This document shows positions 1 through 12,682 of a stretch of 64,000 bases of DNA, one piece after another. The translations under genes were made by a program, and so were the position numbers. The DNA is from Whalleya microplaca (taxonomy: Eukaryota > Ascomycota > Sordariomycetes > Xylariales > Xylariaceae), in contig MU385721.1 in assembly GCA_022497155.1 (NCBI GenBank), positions 620,001 through 684,000 of the forward strand, read 5' to 3'. The notes beneath the pieces were generated by a model that saw only the letters and a list, made by a program, of their open reading frames with translations, was not told where the DNA came from and ran no database searches. Every line of letters begins with the position of its first letter. Within the stretch, counting starts at the first letter, position 1.

Positions 1-2444
1 CTTCAATACATTTGTGCGGTCACATCTGACGCGCATACCATGCATATCTTTCCAATATCATACGGTTAATTCCGGATTGTTTTCACCCTTCATCTCATCA
101 TCCCACTACCACGTATGGTCACTTGGGAATAGTACTATGTCTTTGTAGTTTCAGGCAATGAGTGAACGGTCGTCGCATTCATACAATGAAATACATACCA
201 TAATTCGAATGTCTATATATATGTATATGGTGTGCAATAGCGCCGGCGGTCAGCTTGGCAGTAGGTACATACATATACGTATGTTATTAGCATGTAACGT
301 GCTTTGCGCCTATCTCATATTTTACGATTGGATGGACGCCCTTTTTCATTTGATCAGCCGTGGCAGATGGGAGTAGCCAATAGTGGACAGGTACTCCATC
401 CATAGAGCTTTTTTCCGATCGGGATGCTCTAGGTCGTCCGATCTCACATTCTCGATATAATGATGACCCGTCTGTCTTGTGGTACATGATAAATAGACTT
501 CCCGGTGGGCTTTGGTGGCTGACATTCATGGCAGAGACTTTCAAAATATGAATTAATAAGGGCTTCAAGGTGAGGCGTCATGACCCTAGGGGATATCTAT
601 TTACCTCCATGTATATATACATGTACTGTGTGCGTATGATATGCCGTATTGCCTGCCGGCACACCAACCTCTCGAGGGATTGAAACACATTTCCGCGGTA
701 TACCCGTAGTACACGACTCAGGTAAACTAAGACTATGAATGAATCAGTCATCAGTGTGCCTAGGTTCTTGGACGTCAAGCTGCAATGCATGCTTTGTGTC
801 GAGTACAACCTGTCACATTTTCTGCGGCCACGGCGCTCTTGTCATAAAACGTCAGCTCGCTAAATTGGGACGTTTATATAATAAGAGTATAGATGCTGTT
901 GTTGTCGCTTATGTAGCTAGTCGTGTAAACAAATCACAGATAGTTTCTAGGCGAGGCCAACTGCACGAGTATCAATCTTCCGGAATCCTGGTTATTGGTA
1001 TTGGTACGAGGTACTCTCGAGTATACTTTGTGAATAAGGGCTGATTTACAACTAGGTCATCTAGATCGCTACGTTTTGCTTGATATTGCTATAGCCGCCC
1101 TCGAGTTTTTCGTTTGATCAGCAAGAGTTGCCCCAGGTACCTGGCTAAGAAGTTTCTTATAGCCCTCTCAAGAAATTCATAGTCGATAGGTGCTTTGAAG
1201 ACAACTACAGAGCGCTCCATTGCCGAAAGCTAGAGCAATAAAGGTGGAGTTTTCTCGGCCTCCTTCACAAACGACCAGGATCGGGGATGCAAAGACTAGA
1301 GTTGATCAATGAACATGTCACGAGCCTACGAATTTCTCGATATACCATCTACTCATGGCTAGCATTGTGATGAGCCGGGACGGCCATCGCCTTGCACAAC
1401 GGCTACGGCACATCGATGAGATTTACGTGCTCATAGATGAAACCCAACGAGTATTGAGCGTTACACAAAAGCTTCGAAGCAGTATGGGTTCATGGACTAC
1501 GCAGTGCTGTGTAGACGTACGTACGGCGAGACCCACGAGTCAAGCGAAACAAACCCAAAACAATCAGAACCCTTCCTACAGGCTACAGCAGTATGTAGAT
1601 GGACCCCGGAATATGCCCCTAGCACTCGCCAAGACTGCCGGCCTTCTGCCCGACTCAGGACGAGAATAGCAAACCCAAGCTGAGAGAACCAGGAAACGTT
1701 CCTTGATCACAAAAGGATTCACATAACAAACCCTGATACTCGGTATCAGACTTCGAAGCTGTCATGTACGTGTAGCGTTCGATTGGATTGTTCCGGCCCA
1801 AAGGCATTGCAACTACCATCTTTCATTTGCTATTTGGCACCAAGAATAGAACAAACCTGTCACGGTTGATCTTGCGTTGGCAATGGGGGAGCTTTTTTTG
1901 TCCGAGTCGGTCTACCATCTAGGCAATTTTGATGACAAAGCTCTTCCTCTTACATAACACTCCAGACTCATAGCAGAGAGATGATTTGAGAGACTCACCA
2001 ACCCATATCCCAAGACTCACCGAACAGTCATAAAAAACATTTAGTACTAGCAGTATGAAGCTACTACGTAGTATGTAGTTTGTTCTCATCACGCTCCGGC
2101 GAGGACAAACACAACCAATCGGTTAATACTCGCGCTTGAGTGGATACATATCATCTTAAATAAGAAGACACTAGGGAAGTGGAGTCGTGGGCAAGCGTGG
2201 GAGTCCAATGTCGCAGTAGGGGACCTTGAGGTCGATCCTGGAAATCGACAAGCGTGCCCCATCCGGCGCATCCACAAACTGCGTTCACATCCATTGCCAC
2301 GGGTTTTGTGCGACACTGGGTGGACACCTCAGCTTCAGCCTCCAAGGTTGGCAGATCTGTACCCATGAATATCTGCGAATTGATGAAGAGGGCTTGCGTG
2401 CAGGAACCCCATTTTGTGTAACCGTCGAGGCTCCATTTCCAAAC

Positions 2445-2471
2445 GCCATCCAGGGCCATCCAGGGCCATCC
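2445..2471. repeat. 10-bp tandem repeat (GCCATCCAGG), about 2.7 copies
   Basis: The unit GCCATCCAGG occurs twice in full and then partially (GCCATCC). It lies in non-coding sequence and is probably a replication-slippage repeat. Confidence 0.8.
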
Positions 2472-2931
2472 CGCCGTCTCCAGTTGTTCTACGAACGTTC
2501 TACGATGGGACGAGATGACATAAAAAAGTTACGAGTCTCCTCCTCGACGGCGGGATCTCCACCTCCCACATGGCATCCAGCATCATCCGTCGACTACATG
2601 CCATAGTAGTAACTATGCTAGGTCGAGTGTCCGCAATAAAAGGGGAGTAGATATGCGCTCCTTTCTTTCAAGCTCCCGCATCGCCAATCTGATATAAATT
2701 AAGAGTTTACTATATTACCTAAATCCCCTACATACTAGCGACCAAATATGGCAGTCTGTACAGTCGTGCAGGATCGGAAGGAAACTTGACTTGTGTGACA
2801 GGGATGGCTCGTCTCGGGGACTTGCTGACAACGAGTCGCAGGAAGAAAATGCTGGTACGTTGTACTGGGACTTGGCTCTGGTTTTAATTATATCATGCCT
2901 AGGACTTGGACTACTACGCGGTATACCGTGG

Positions 2932-2972
2932 CATACATACATACATACATACATATCTACCTACCTACCTAC
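2932..2972. repeat. Compound tetranucleotide microsatellite (CATA)n-(CTAC)4
   Basis: A run of CATA units is followed directly by four CTAC units. It is typical of the simple repeats found throughout the intergenic DNA of this window. Short frames across it are artefacts of the repeat. Confidence 0.9.
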
Positions 2973-5900
2973 ATAGTACATCCTCTCGACCGAGTCAGAT
3001 ATCTTCTGACAGAAGCTTATTATGTTATCCCGAAAATAAGGACACGAAAAGCTGCTCGAATGGCAAGTGGATGCCGAGACAAGGTAACGTTCAACTGCAG
3101 GCTCAGATGATCTTGCTTGCAATACATCATTCGTGCGTTCTTCTCTCTCATGCCTTCTACATAGTACTAGTATCATACAAGGGAAGCCTGCGGTCAACGC
3201 CTATGCAAGTATCAGTATATCAAGGTGCAGTGCGACAGTACTATACTTGATCAGGGGTATTCATAAAACCCCATTAACCCAATCAGTCGCTGGTGGCGTT
3301 GTCCAGGACGATCCCTGCATATGGCTGTATCCACCTGCCCACCCAAGCCGCACGAGTGCGAAGTACGTGTGTATTGACGAGAGCTTCAAAAACGACCTCT
3401 TTTGGGACAGCAACGTGCGCACAACAACGAGATGGCATGTGAACTGATTTCACGTCTCAGCCCAGCCCCGAATAACTTGGAACGCATATTCTTGCATGGC
3501 TAGGACCTCCGTATTATTCATCACAGGGTGCCTTACTCACGCTGACTATTATCCCCAAACCTTCATCATTATCATCGTGATTACTGTCATCATCACCTCT
3601 CGAATTAATTACACAACGTTTCTATTAGTTGTCGTCCGGTACTCGTACTTGTACGAACCACCCCTTTACCCGTCATTTGCAATTACCAGGTTCGACGTCA
3701 TGCAGCTAAGCAAGCCCGAGCCACGTACATTGGGTTTTAGCGTCAGTGTATATTGCCCTTTTAGGCTTAACTCCTCTCAGCCAATCTTGTCCCCTGCCAC
3801 ATTCTGGCGGTCAATGCGTGTCGGGGTATTAGCATGATTCTTGCATCATCACAAGCCGCCCTGGCCGAGCTTGCACCGAGAGGTTATCCTATCAATGGCA
3901 AGTCAGGCCTTACTTCCCATCTTGCCTCTTTCTGTGCGTTATAAGAGAATTTTCATGACCGTGTGACGATTTGCGCCGTCTCTCAATAAACTGCGCTTAT
4001 TACTCAATATTCCCCGAGAATCATACAGATCTGTACATAGACGTAACAGTGCCATCCCGACATCGCTTCTGCCATTACCGCACTACCGCACCAAGTACAG
4101 TACGCAGTATAGCGATGGGGGTTTTTCCGTCTTGCTTGGCGATCACGAGAGTGAGCTGAGCAGGGCTGTTGAAGCTCTGCCGCTTCTCCGTTGTCTCCTG
4201 CTATGTTTGAAGCGCTCTTGACCTTGCTTAACGCCAGATAGGCAATCAACAGGTTGATGACAATCAAGAAAAGACGTGTCAGGGTTACAGTAAACAATGC
4301 GCGATGTACCTACTGATACTGTGATAGACTGGTTCACTGTCTTCGCCAATCTCGAGTGACGCGGTTACAGACAAAACACAGCCAGACAAGAACCCCAGCA
4401 AGGCTGGGACACGCCATGACGAACACATTATAAGCTAACGGTAAGCGCTGTGCCGCCGGCAATGCTTTGCCTATTCCGGATCCCTTTGATATATCCCTTG
4501 AGTGTCTGGCGCGCTTGCGAATGAGACGCGCATTGCCAAAGCGTACATACGTGTAAGTAGGAGATGCTGCGGATTCGTGGTATGCCTAGCAGACTTCGAG
4601 AACAAATGCAAGGTACGCCCGCTGGCCCGCCAGTTTCGTAAAGAAAAGAAGATCTCCTAGGAGTAGACCAGAAGCAGGGAAACTTGATGCATCGAACGGA
4701 CAGTTCAACCACTGCAATTCAATGTGTGCACAGTTGCACCAGTTGCGACAGCAAGACCAACCATCAGCTGATTTGGCCCTGGATTCGTTGGGATTGTCCG
4801 GGGATAGCCCCTACCATACCCTGAAAAGGACGGCCGGGCTTCCGAATTCGGCATGCCGCGGCCAACCACTTGTGAAGATCTTATGAAGCTGCGGTCTGAT
4901 AGGCCTCCAATCGACCAGGCCGTGATTGGATTGGTTACGTACCAAAATACTGTACATACATACGTAATACCCGTAGTGACTTATACATCTAGCGCTAACT
5001 TATCGACTATCTACACCTGGATCTCTCTACCTAGGGTTGGTGCATGCTATACTACGTAGTTAGGACTATTCCATGATTCTGTACAACATTGCCTTGGGGG
5101 CCATTATTATACTGAACCACATCAGCTTGTTAATACAGCCAACAGGAGACTCAGACAGCTTCTCCTCCAGTTTTTTGAGGCTTTGCCAAAGCTTAATCTC
5201 TCACCTGCCGACATTATGCCACTATAGCTTGATTCGAATATAATTTGGAATGATCTCCATGCGGTTATGCCTCCTCGTCTTCGTTCTGAAGCAGAAACTA
5301 ACTCACTTTTCTGTATCTGGCTTTCCCCCGGCATCCCTCAGAATAGCACGCATAGTTTGGTACTGGTTGGTCCGCACTCCAATCAGGAATGCCTTAGAGA
5401 TTAACTAAAGACGGATATCTACCACGCATGGCGGTGTGGTGCCAATCCCGGGGTTCTCGGGATCTGAGCTCGAGTCATGTCACTTGCAATTAAGAGAGGC
5501 ACAGACTGCTTGCATCTAGGCCCTACGGCTGTATGCTTCAGCTGGCCAGTCTTGGGAAGGGTGCACGCAGAGTACATACATGATCTCCATTGCCTACAGA
5601 TGAGGTGAGGGTTTTGGGCATTCATGCTTGAAGTTTACGTTGGCGTTGCAGAGACCACCGACTCCTCCATACTTACCGCAAGCACGTTATACTGTACTGT
5701 CCCAGCAATGCGCTGAGACACATGGGAAATATCGTCCGCTATGCATTCAGTCAATCAGCAGATGCTCAGAACACGTCTGGTCCCACCAAACAAAGAAATA
5801 CATGCAGGATTCGCCGGAAGCTTTCCGATGGGGTTCATTTTTTGAAGAGCTAAGCAGCGGAGCTTGCGCTGGGCGATGGGTCCTGTACATTGCAAATCGA

Positions 5901-8900
5901 CCTCAGTTTACCTATGTAGTCTTGTAAAGTTCAAAATCGCCGGTTAAGTGGGCGTATATCACATATTTTGTCAGGTAACTTAAAAGTCACCTCCAGATGC
6001 CACCATGTACATACTATACATACGTAAATGAAGGCATAAAACTAAATCACCTTTTATGAACCACGACAAAACCGGCACGCTCGAAACGCCTGTCACAATA
6101 GCAAAAGTCCTAGTGCCTTGCTTGCTAGCTTAAAAGGCTACTAAGGTCCAATCATTGAGGCACGCATGACTACGGTAGACGCGACAAGACAGGCACAAGA
6201 GAGAGATATACACACATCTAACCCGTATCGGACTCACATAGTATTACCAAGCAAATGATAAGCTTTTCAACGAAGCAATCGATTGCCAGCCCTTGGTCCT
6301 AGATCAAATCAAGAGTGGTTGGGCCATTTTCGCAGTGACGACAGCCATGACATAACGGAATTAACCGTTTCATAACAGTGTCTTGACTTTGCATGAATAC
6401 TTCCAGTTCCCGGGTTATCTACCGGGTAAGTGGACTTTGTTTCCCGACCAAGATCGACGACAATATTCACCACACGGAGACACGAGTACGACCCCCATGT
6501 TCCCATAGTGCGTTCTATCTGGGCCTAATTCTCGGCGTCACTCACCGTGGCCTGCATGGGAGCGCTCTATACTATTTGAAGTGAGGCGTCGTGAAGACCG
6601 CGCCATCGCTGATCGTATCATCGAGCTATGTTTAGTCTGATATTGAGGTCTCTAGTCCGGCCGCCTAACGCCTCAGTCGACGCTTCGAGGAGCGGAATTC
6701 CTACTGTTTACTTGACCATTGGGTACTAATACTTAATCTGAAATCCGTGGCCTGGTCTTAGTCGGACCAGCGCTCGCGCTACGGTTGGGCATTACCTTCC
6801 CGCCGAATGAGAGGATTGGAAATATATTCAGGATGCTTGGACTTGAAAGCAATCTGCGAACTAGGAGAATTCAACAAAGTGTGGATCCTATTTCGTATTC
6901 AAATTTCACCATGAAGCTGTATGGCGACGGGAACATCCTAGTCCCTGACTATTCTCCCTTCCGAAGCGTTGAGCATCTCTTACGAATTTATCGTCATAGC
7001 GTGCGCCGGCAAGCCAGGCCGATGTTATCGCCGTTGTAAAATTCTCTTCATAATATGATGTCAATGCATGTTGTAGCTGTACATGAGCGCCCTTTCGTAC
7101 GTAATAGTTTTGACAAGTGTGATCGAAGATAAGGGGTGGCGATCTATTGGGGAGTTTAGTCGTTTGCAAAATTAGGGGACTTGCGCTTATGGAAATATAG
7201 GACTTGTTATTGAGAATCCGGAGTATCCTAAAATGAAGCCCGGAATGAAGAACTCTAGATGTAAAGTGCCGTAGTTTTGGTGGTGGTTGTTGTTGTCGAC
7301 TCCTCTCGCTAAACAAGGTTTCAGCCGCCTCTAGACTCCCCCACAATGAAGACGGGAGGGATGGAGTCAAGTCTGTGATTCTCCAGAGGCTCGAGACAGA
7401 TCTGAATGTAGCTTCGTTCTCCAGTGCTCCATCTTCCCGTCGTGGGTTTGACACTTGGAGAAAGCGGGTTCCGAGAAGAGCAAGTTCTCGACTTGCTCGC
7501 GGGTCTAGATCCACTAGCAACACAAGCTTAGAACTACACTTCGACCAGGCCCGGTTTTTGTTTAACCTCAACCTCGAAACGAGAGCGACAATTACATTAT
7601 GTCTGCTTTGTTTTGTCCCGATCTCTCGTAGTCACTGTTTGCCCCTGAAACGTATGCGACTTGACACGATGCTCCAACGACGAAATAACGAACTCTCCAG
7701 GCCTACCGACGTGAATCATGCAAAGGAAGAACACCTTAGACACATGGTTCGTTGTGAACATAGACGTCCACAAATACTTGAGAGGAACTTTGATTACTCT
7801 GTTCCACGACTGACTGCTCAGCAACGAGAAACACGAACAGATCACGATACAGTTCTTCCACGCGAGCTCCGATGTCTTTTTCCAACCTAATCCCCTATAA
7901 TTCTAAAGGAGAAACTCGAATTCAGCCAGCGAAATGATTAGACGACCACCTGAATACATATTAGACCTCTAGCTGGCTTGCGGCCATAGTAGACAGTAAT
8001 AAAATCTCGATAGGCTTACGACTGTTCACGAACACGTAAACGGAGCGATTAGTATACACAGCTAAAGAGATCTTCCTCGCCCAATAAGCATACAAAGAAA
8101 TATTATACTTCAAGAGTAGTTGCTATTGTAGTTGCTTACAATTCATCGTGATGTAGATGGTCGACGGTTAGAAAGTAAAGGGACATCGAAACATGATTTT
8201 GGCTCTACCAGATCTAGTCCTACTCCGCTTGTGCGGAGCTATAGCACATCATTGAGCACGTTGGATGAAGCTTCATAAATGTGATCTATCACATTTGTTT
8301 CGATCGTGACCCAGTCATATCATTTGCGGGCAACTTTGCCTTTGGCTGTGGGCTATCGAGTGAACTAAAATACCTCAATCTGTACTCCAGCCAGAACGCC
8401 GAAGTAGAACGCGGCTATGATCAATTAAGCAATCTACAAACTTTAAGCATTGTTCTCGATATATATTGATATCATATATGTACCAGGACTTGAACTTCAC
8501 AACACATCGTCGCTGTTGATATATATAGAAGAGTCGTTTGAGTGATTTTGTGACTATATAACTATCAACAGATATTTGAATTTGCTACCGAACGGTGCCG
8601 CCACGGGTTGTAAGGGTTACAATGTAGACTATCTGGATAATACTCTACTCTCACAATAGTCGAATATGTCATTCCAGAATCTAGAGATCGTGACATTTCC
8701 ATCATCGAATACCTCTATCGCATAGACGACTGCTTACCTAATACAAGTGTGGCTAGTGCTTGCACATATGCACAAAACAGGAGTATGCGACTACTCAATG
8801 TTTTCAGTAGTGGGGGTCGGTGCTCTATCGGATTTTCTTTGCCTCGGATTAACTAAAAATTCAATTGGGGCTGAGCTAGGAATCATCAATTGATCAAGGT

Positions 8901-8950
8901 AATGACATTTGATGCAAGGTTTTGTACAGCACCTTGCACGCAGTCCATCG

Positions 8951-9902
8951 ATGGCGACGACAACGTTGATTCGACCTTCGATAGGTCGAATAGCGAACCC
9001 TACGAAGAATTGCCATGTCGTAACGAGCCCTCTCCTCGCCATCCTTTCAACCCATCCTCCCCAGATCTGCCGCTTCTCGTCGACGCCGGAGCGGACGATG
9101 CGCAAACCCCGGCGCGACAACAATAGGCTGCGTGGGGTGAGCGTTATGCGTCGATCCGGCCCGCGGTTTCGAATGAACATTGGCAAGCACCAGATCCCTA
9201 AGCCTGCGGACTACAAGCCGGATATCAAGGTCGACCCCAATCACGGGCTGTGGGATTTCTTCTACTCGAAGGACGAACCAATCCTCACGCCTGAGAAGAA
9301 TGCAGAGCACGGGCGAGGATGGAGCGTGGAGGAGCTGCGGCACAAGAGCTGGGACGACCTTCACAGGCTGTGGTGGGTGTGCGTCAAGGAGCAGAACCGC
9401 ATTTCTACGATGCGCAAGGAGGGCACCCGAATGAAGCTGCAGGACGGAAAAGACGAGATGAATGAGAGGCTACAAGAGGTGAGTAAAGAGACAGACAGCT
9501 CCCGACATTGTTATCGATGGGAATTGGAAACAGATAGCAAAGGCTAAACTGAGCATGATGGACGGACAGGTTCGCATCACGATGAAGGCAATCAAGCATG
9601 CCCTGACTGAACGGTTCTACCTCTGGGAGGATGCGAGGAGGCTGGCAGAGAAGGACCCGGAGATCGATCTCACGTCCAGGCGCAACCCCTATACGCCGGC
9701 GGACTACCTGGAAGAGCAGGTGGAAGGAAATACGGATGGGACCGAAGCGGAGGCATTAGGGGCATTGGAGGGACAGCAGGGATCACCAGATGGCCGCGAG
9801 GGTCACGAGACGTCGGGATCATATGTAGAACCAGAGAAAGTCGACCCGTCTACGCTGGGTGAGCCTACTGCCGAACCTCAACAGCCGTCTACGAGAGCAT
9901 GA
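8951..9902 (+). CDS. MRPL4: Mitochondrial large-subunit ribosomal protein uL29m (MRPL4)
   Basis: This encodes the uL29-family protein of the mitochondrial large ribosomal subunit, which acts in mitochondrial translation near the exit tunnel (family knowledge). The exons are 8951-9478 and 9570-9902 (286 residues). The 91-bp phase-0 intron starts GTGAGT, has a GCTAAAC branch-like site and ends in CAG. The first ~45 residues are rich in basic and hydroxylated residues and end near RFSST, which resembles a mitochondrial presequence cleavage site. The conserved core includes GLWDFFYSK, the SWDDLHRLWWVCVKE block and, directly after the splice, ITMKAIKHALTERFYLWEDA, both hallmarks of fungal MRPL4. 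Two in-frame ATGs lie upstream at 8909 and 8912. I chose 8951 because the presequence then has a normal length. The acidic, Gly/Pro-rich C-terminal tail is probably disordered. Confidence 0.93.
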
Positions 9903-10630
9903 GAGAGCATGAGAATCGGCAAAGGAGATGGTCTTAGCTCTAATAAGCCAATATGCCAATGTGCCAATAAGCCAAAAAGTCAACAAGTCAATATTGCCAG
10001 TAGGTCGAGTGAGGGTCAGGTCACATGTAAATACGTAATTGTAGGTATGTACCTAACTACCTTACTTACTACCATATGTACATCAAAGGAAGCTAAAAGA
10101 TAAAGCTGAAAGCTTAAAACTTGGCGTACATTGAAGCTCACAATGCATTGGAAATGACAATAACTGCTGCATATCGTAAATAAATACGTATAATTACCTG
10201 ATAGAGTGAAGCTTCTTGCAAGCCAGCTGTAATCAGTATGTACGTATGTATGTACATACAAAGCTGGAAACGCAGAGCTGGACAAAGCTGGGCGAAAAAA
10301 GGGCTGGACGTTGGTACATTACATATATAATATAATGGACGATGGATGATCGCTATGATAGCATTTACAGCAATCCGTACATAGCGGTGGGCAGCGGGCG
10401 GGGCGGCGGCCTGATTGGTCGCATTCGTTGGGGTCAATACATTTCGAGCATCGTAACCAAGAACATCACCAGCCTGTATCCACCACAACACAATCTCTCT
10501 CTCACCGATACTTTTTTACTTCTAATCTGACCTGGAGTCAAACTTCCCTCGGCTTTGCTTTGACATCTTGATACTCCGGACTCTGCTCTCTACACCACTA
10601 ATTACACTGTCATCACTTGCCTCGCCCGTC
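9903..10630. other. Intergenic region between MRPL4 and GDI genes
   Basis: This 728-bp spacer separates two genes on the same strand. It should hold the MRPL4 3' end and the GDI promoter. It contains an imperfect GCCAATA-type repeat around 9949-9975 and a GTATGTA-rich stretch near 10237-10260. The last ~120 bp before the GDI start are pyrimidine-rich, as is common in fungal promoters and leaders. No gene is seen. Confidence 0.6.
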
Positions 10631-12682
10631 ATGGAGGAGATCGCTAAAGAGTACGATGTCATCGTTTTGGGCACTGGTGAGCTTCCCTCTCTCTCCCCTC
10701 TCTGGCCCCTTGGGCCCCGCACTCGAAACCTAAAGATCTCTAAGAGAGAGACAGACGTGGTGGTGGGGTTGACGAGACAGCTTCATTTTCATGATAACGA
10801 GATATATCCAACATAACAAATAACAAAACTGACAAAACATCTGCGCAGGTCTGACCGAGTGTGTTCTCTCTGGGTACGCGAAGCTCTTGCCGACTATATA
10901 ACGACGAGACAAGCTAACCGGCGTTGATTGCAGTGTGCTGAGTGTCAAGGGCAAGAAGGTGCTGCACATTGATCGCAACGATCACTACGGAGGGTACGTA
11001 TGAATGAAAACAACAGCAACAACTCCTACCTCTGTTTTATCTCATTCCATATGTTATATATGTTACAGTACTGTCTTAGATCGTTGCTAACACAGCTTGT
11101 GGTAATGCAGAGATGCCGCTTCAGTAAACCTCGAGACGGTAAATACTACCCAACTGCCCAACTGATATAACCCTCCATCCTCACCCTTCACCGTCAAGCA
11201 ACGCCGATAGCTAACCCCAGACCGCTTCCCCGCCGATAGCTGTTCAAGAAGTATGGCAACTTCAACAAGGGCGAGGAGCCATGGAAGAAGTACGGTCGCG
11301 CCAACGACTGGAACATCGACCTCGTCCCCAAGTTCCTGATGTCATCCGGCGAGCTGACTAACATCCTCGTCTCTACCGACGTCACCCGCTACCTCGAGTT
11401 CAAGCAAGTCGCCGGCAGCTTCGTCCAGCAGGGCGCCGGCTCCAAGGCCACCATCGCCAAGGTGCCCTCCGACGCCGCCGAGGCCCTGCGCTCCCCGCTC
11501 ATGGGCATCTTCGAGAAGCGCCGCATGAAGGCCTTCATCGAGTGGGTTGGCACCTTTGACGTCAACGATCCCGCTTCGCACAAGGGTAAGTGAAACAATG
11601 CAGGACAGGCATGCAGATGCAGCCAGCCTAGTTAGAACGTACAAATGGCTAATGGAACAAACCTACTGCTAGGTCTCGACATAAGCCAGTGCACAATGAA
11701 GGATGTCTACGACAAGTTCGGTCTTGAGGATGGTACTCGTGACTTCGTTGGCCACGCTATGGCGCTCTATCTCGATGACGACTACAATGAGGTCCCTGGC
11801 GAGGCTCCCAAGGCTATTGAGCGCATCCGCCTATACGGCAACTCGGTGGCAAGGTACGGCAAGTCGCCCTACATCTACCCTCTATACGGTCTCGGCGAGC
11901 TGCCGCAAGGTTTCGCTCGTCTGTCCGCCATCTATGGCGGTACGTACATGCTCAACACTTCCGTGGACGAGGTCCTGTACGAGGGCGCCAAGGCCGTCGG
12001 TATCAAGGCCACCATGTCCGGAATTGAGCCCGAGATGAAGTTCGAGACGAAGGCGAAGATGATCCTCGGTGACCCTTCGTATTTTACCAGCAAGGTCCGC
12101 GCTGTGGGTCATGTGCTGAAGGCCATCTGTGTCCTGAAGCACCCCTTGGCTGGAACGAGTGACTGCGACTCTTGCCAGTTGATCATCCCCCAGTCCCAGG
12201 TTGGCCGCAAGAACGGTAAGTTATCCCCAGAGAAGTATTCGTCAACGCAAAAGCACGACTAAACGTACCCTAGATATCTACATCGCCTGTGTCTCGTCAG
12301 CACACAATGTGTGCCCCAAGGGCTACTACATCGCCATCGTATCCACCATTGCCGAGACCTCTGCCAACCACCACTTAGAGTTGCAACCTGGTCTCGAGCG
12401 TCTAGGCGAGATCGAGGAGCAGTTCATGGTAAGTTTATCTCTTGGAATCTATCTAATCTTCGTGATATTTTGTGTTGACTGTAGACGTAGGGTCCACCTA
12501 TCCCGCTGTACGAGCCCCTGGAGGACGGCACCAAGGACAACATCTTCATCTCCAAGAGCTACGACGCCACATCCCACTTCGAGACCACCACCGACGACGT
12601 CAAGGACATCTACGCGCGCTGCGCCGGTGAGGAGCTGAAGGTGGAAGGTTTGAGGGAGGGCCTGCAGGTCACCGAGGAGTAA
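10631..12682 (+). CDS. GDI1: Rab GDP-dissociation inhibitor
   Basis: Rab GDI extracts prenylated, GDP-bound Rab/Ypt GTPases from membranes and recycles them through the cytosol (family knowledge). Eight exons give a continuous frame: 10631-10676, 10849-10873, 10934-10993, 11111-11138, 11240-11585, 11673-12215, 12274-12428, 12491-12682 (464 residues, the usual length). The N-terminal dinucleotide-fold motif YDVIVLGTGLTE spans exons 1-2. It is followed by KGKKVLHIDRNDHYGG and DAASVNLETLFKKYGNF (conserved region 1). The downstream block YIYPLYGLGELPQGFARLSA is the other strong GDI/REP signature. The early micro-exons (25, 60 and 28 nt) are assigned by phase and homology, so their borders are slightly less certain. 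Intron 7 has two AG acceptors 6 nt apart, and intron 4 has a duplicated acceptor. The gene looks intact. Confidence 0.95.

Larger units (their letters stand above)
1..8950. other. Intergenic stretch without a confident gene
   Basis: No reading frame here gives a protein family I recognise. The longest frames are an antisense overlapping pair at 6906-7571 (minus) and 7375-7890 (plus). Neither has recognisable motifs or clear splice-linked neighbours. Visible content is short microsatellites (2932-2972), a 10-bp tandem duplication (2445-2471) and scattered TACCTA/TAGGTA motifs. Small, fast-evolving or heavily spliced genes could be hidden here. I cannot support any of them from sequence alone. 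Confidence 0.5.

Noticed and set aside
8281..8469. 62-codon frame with leucine-rich-looking LKYLNLYS and LSNLQTLSIV
   Set aside because: Considered as an F-box/LRR gene remnant, but there is no second repeat, F-box or continuation in neighbouring frames.
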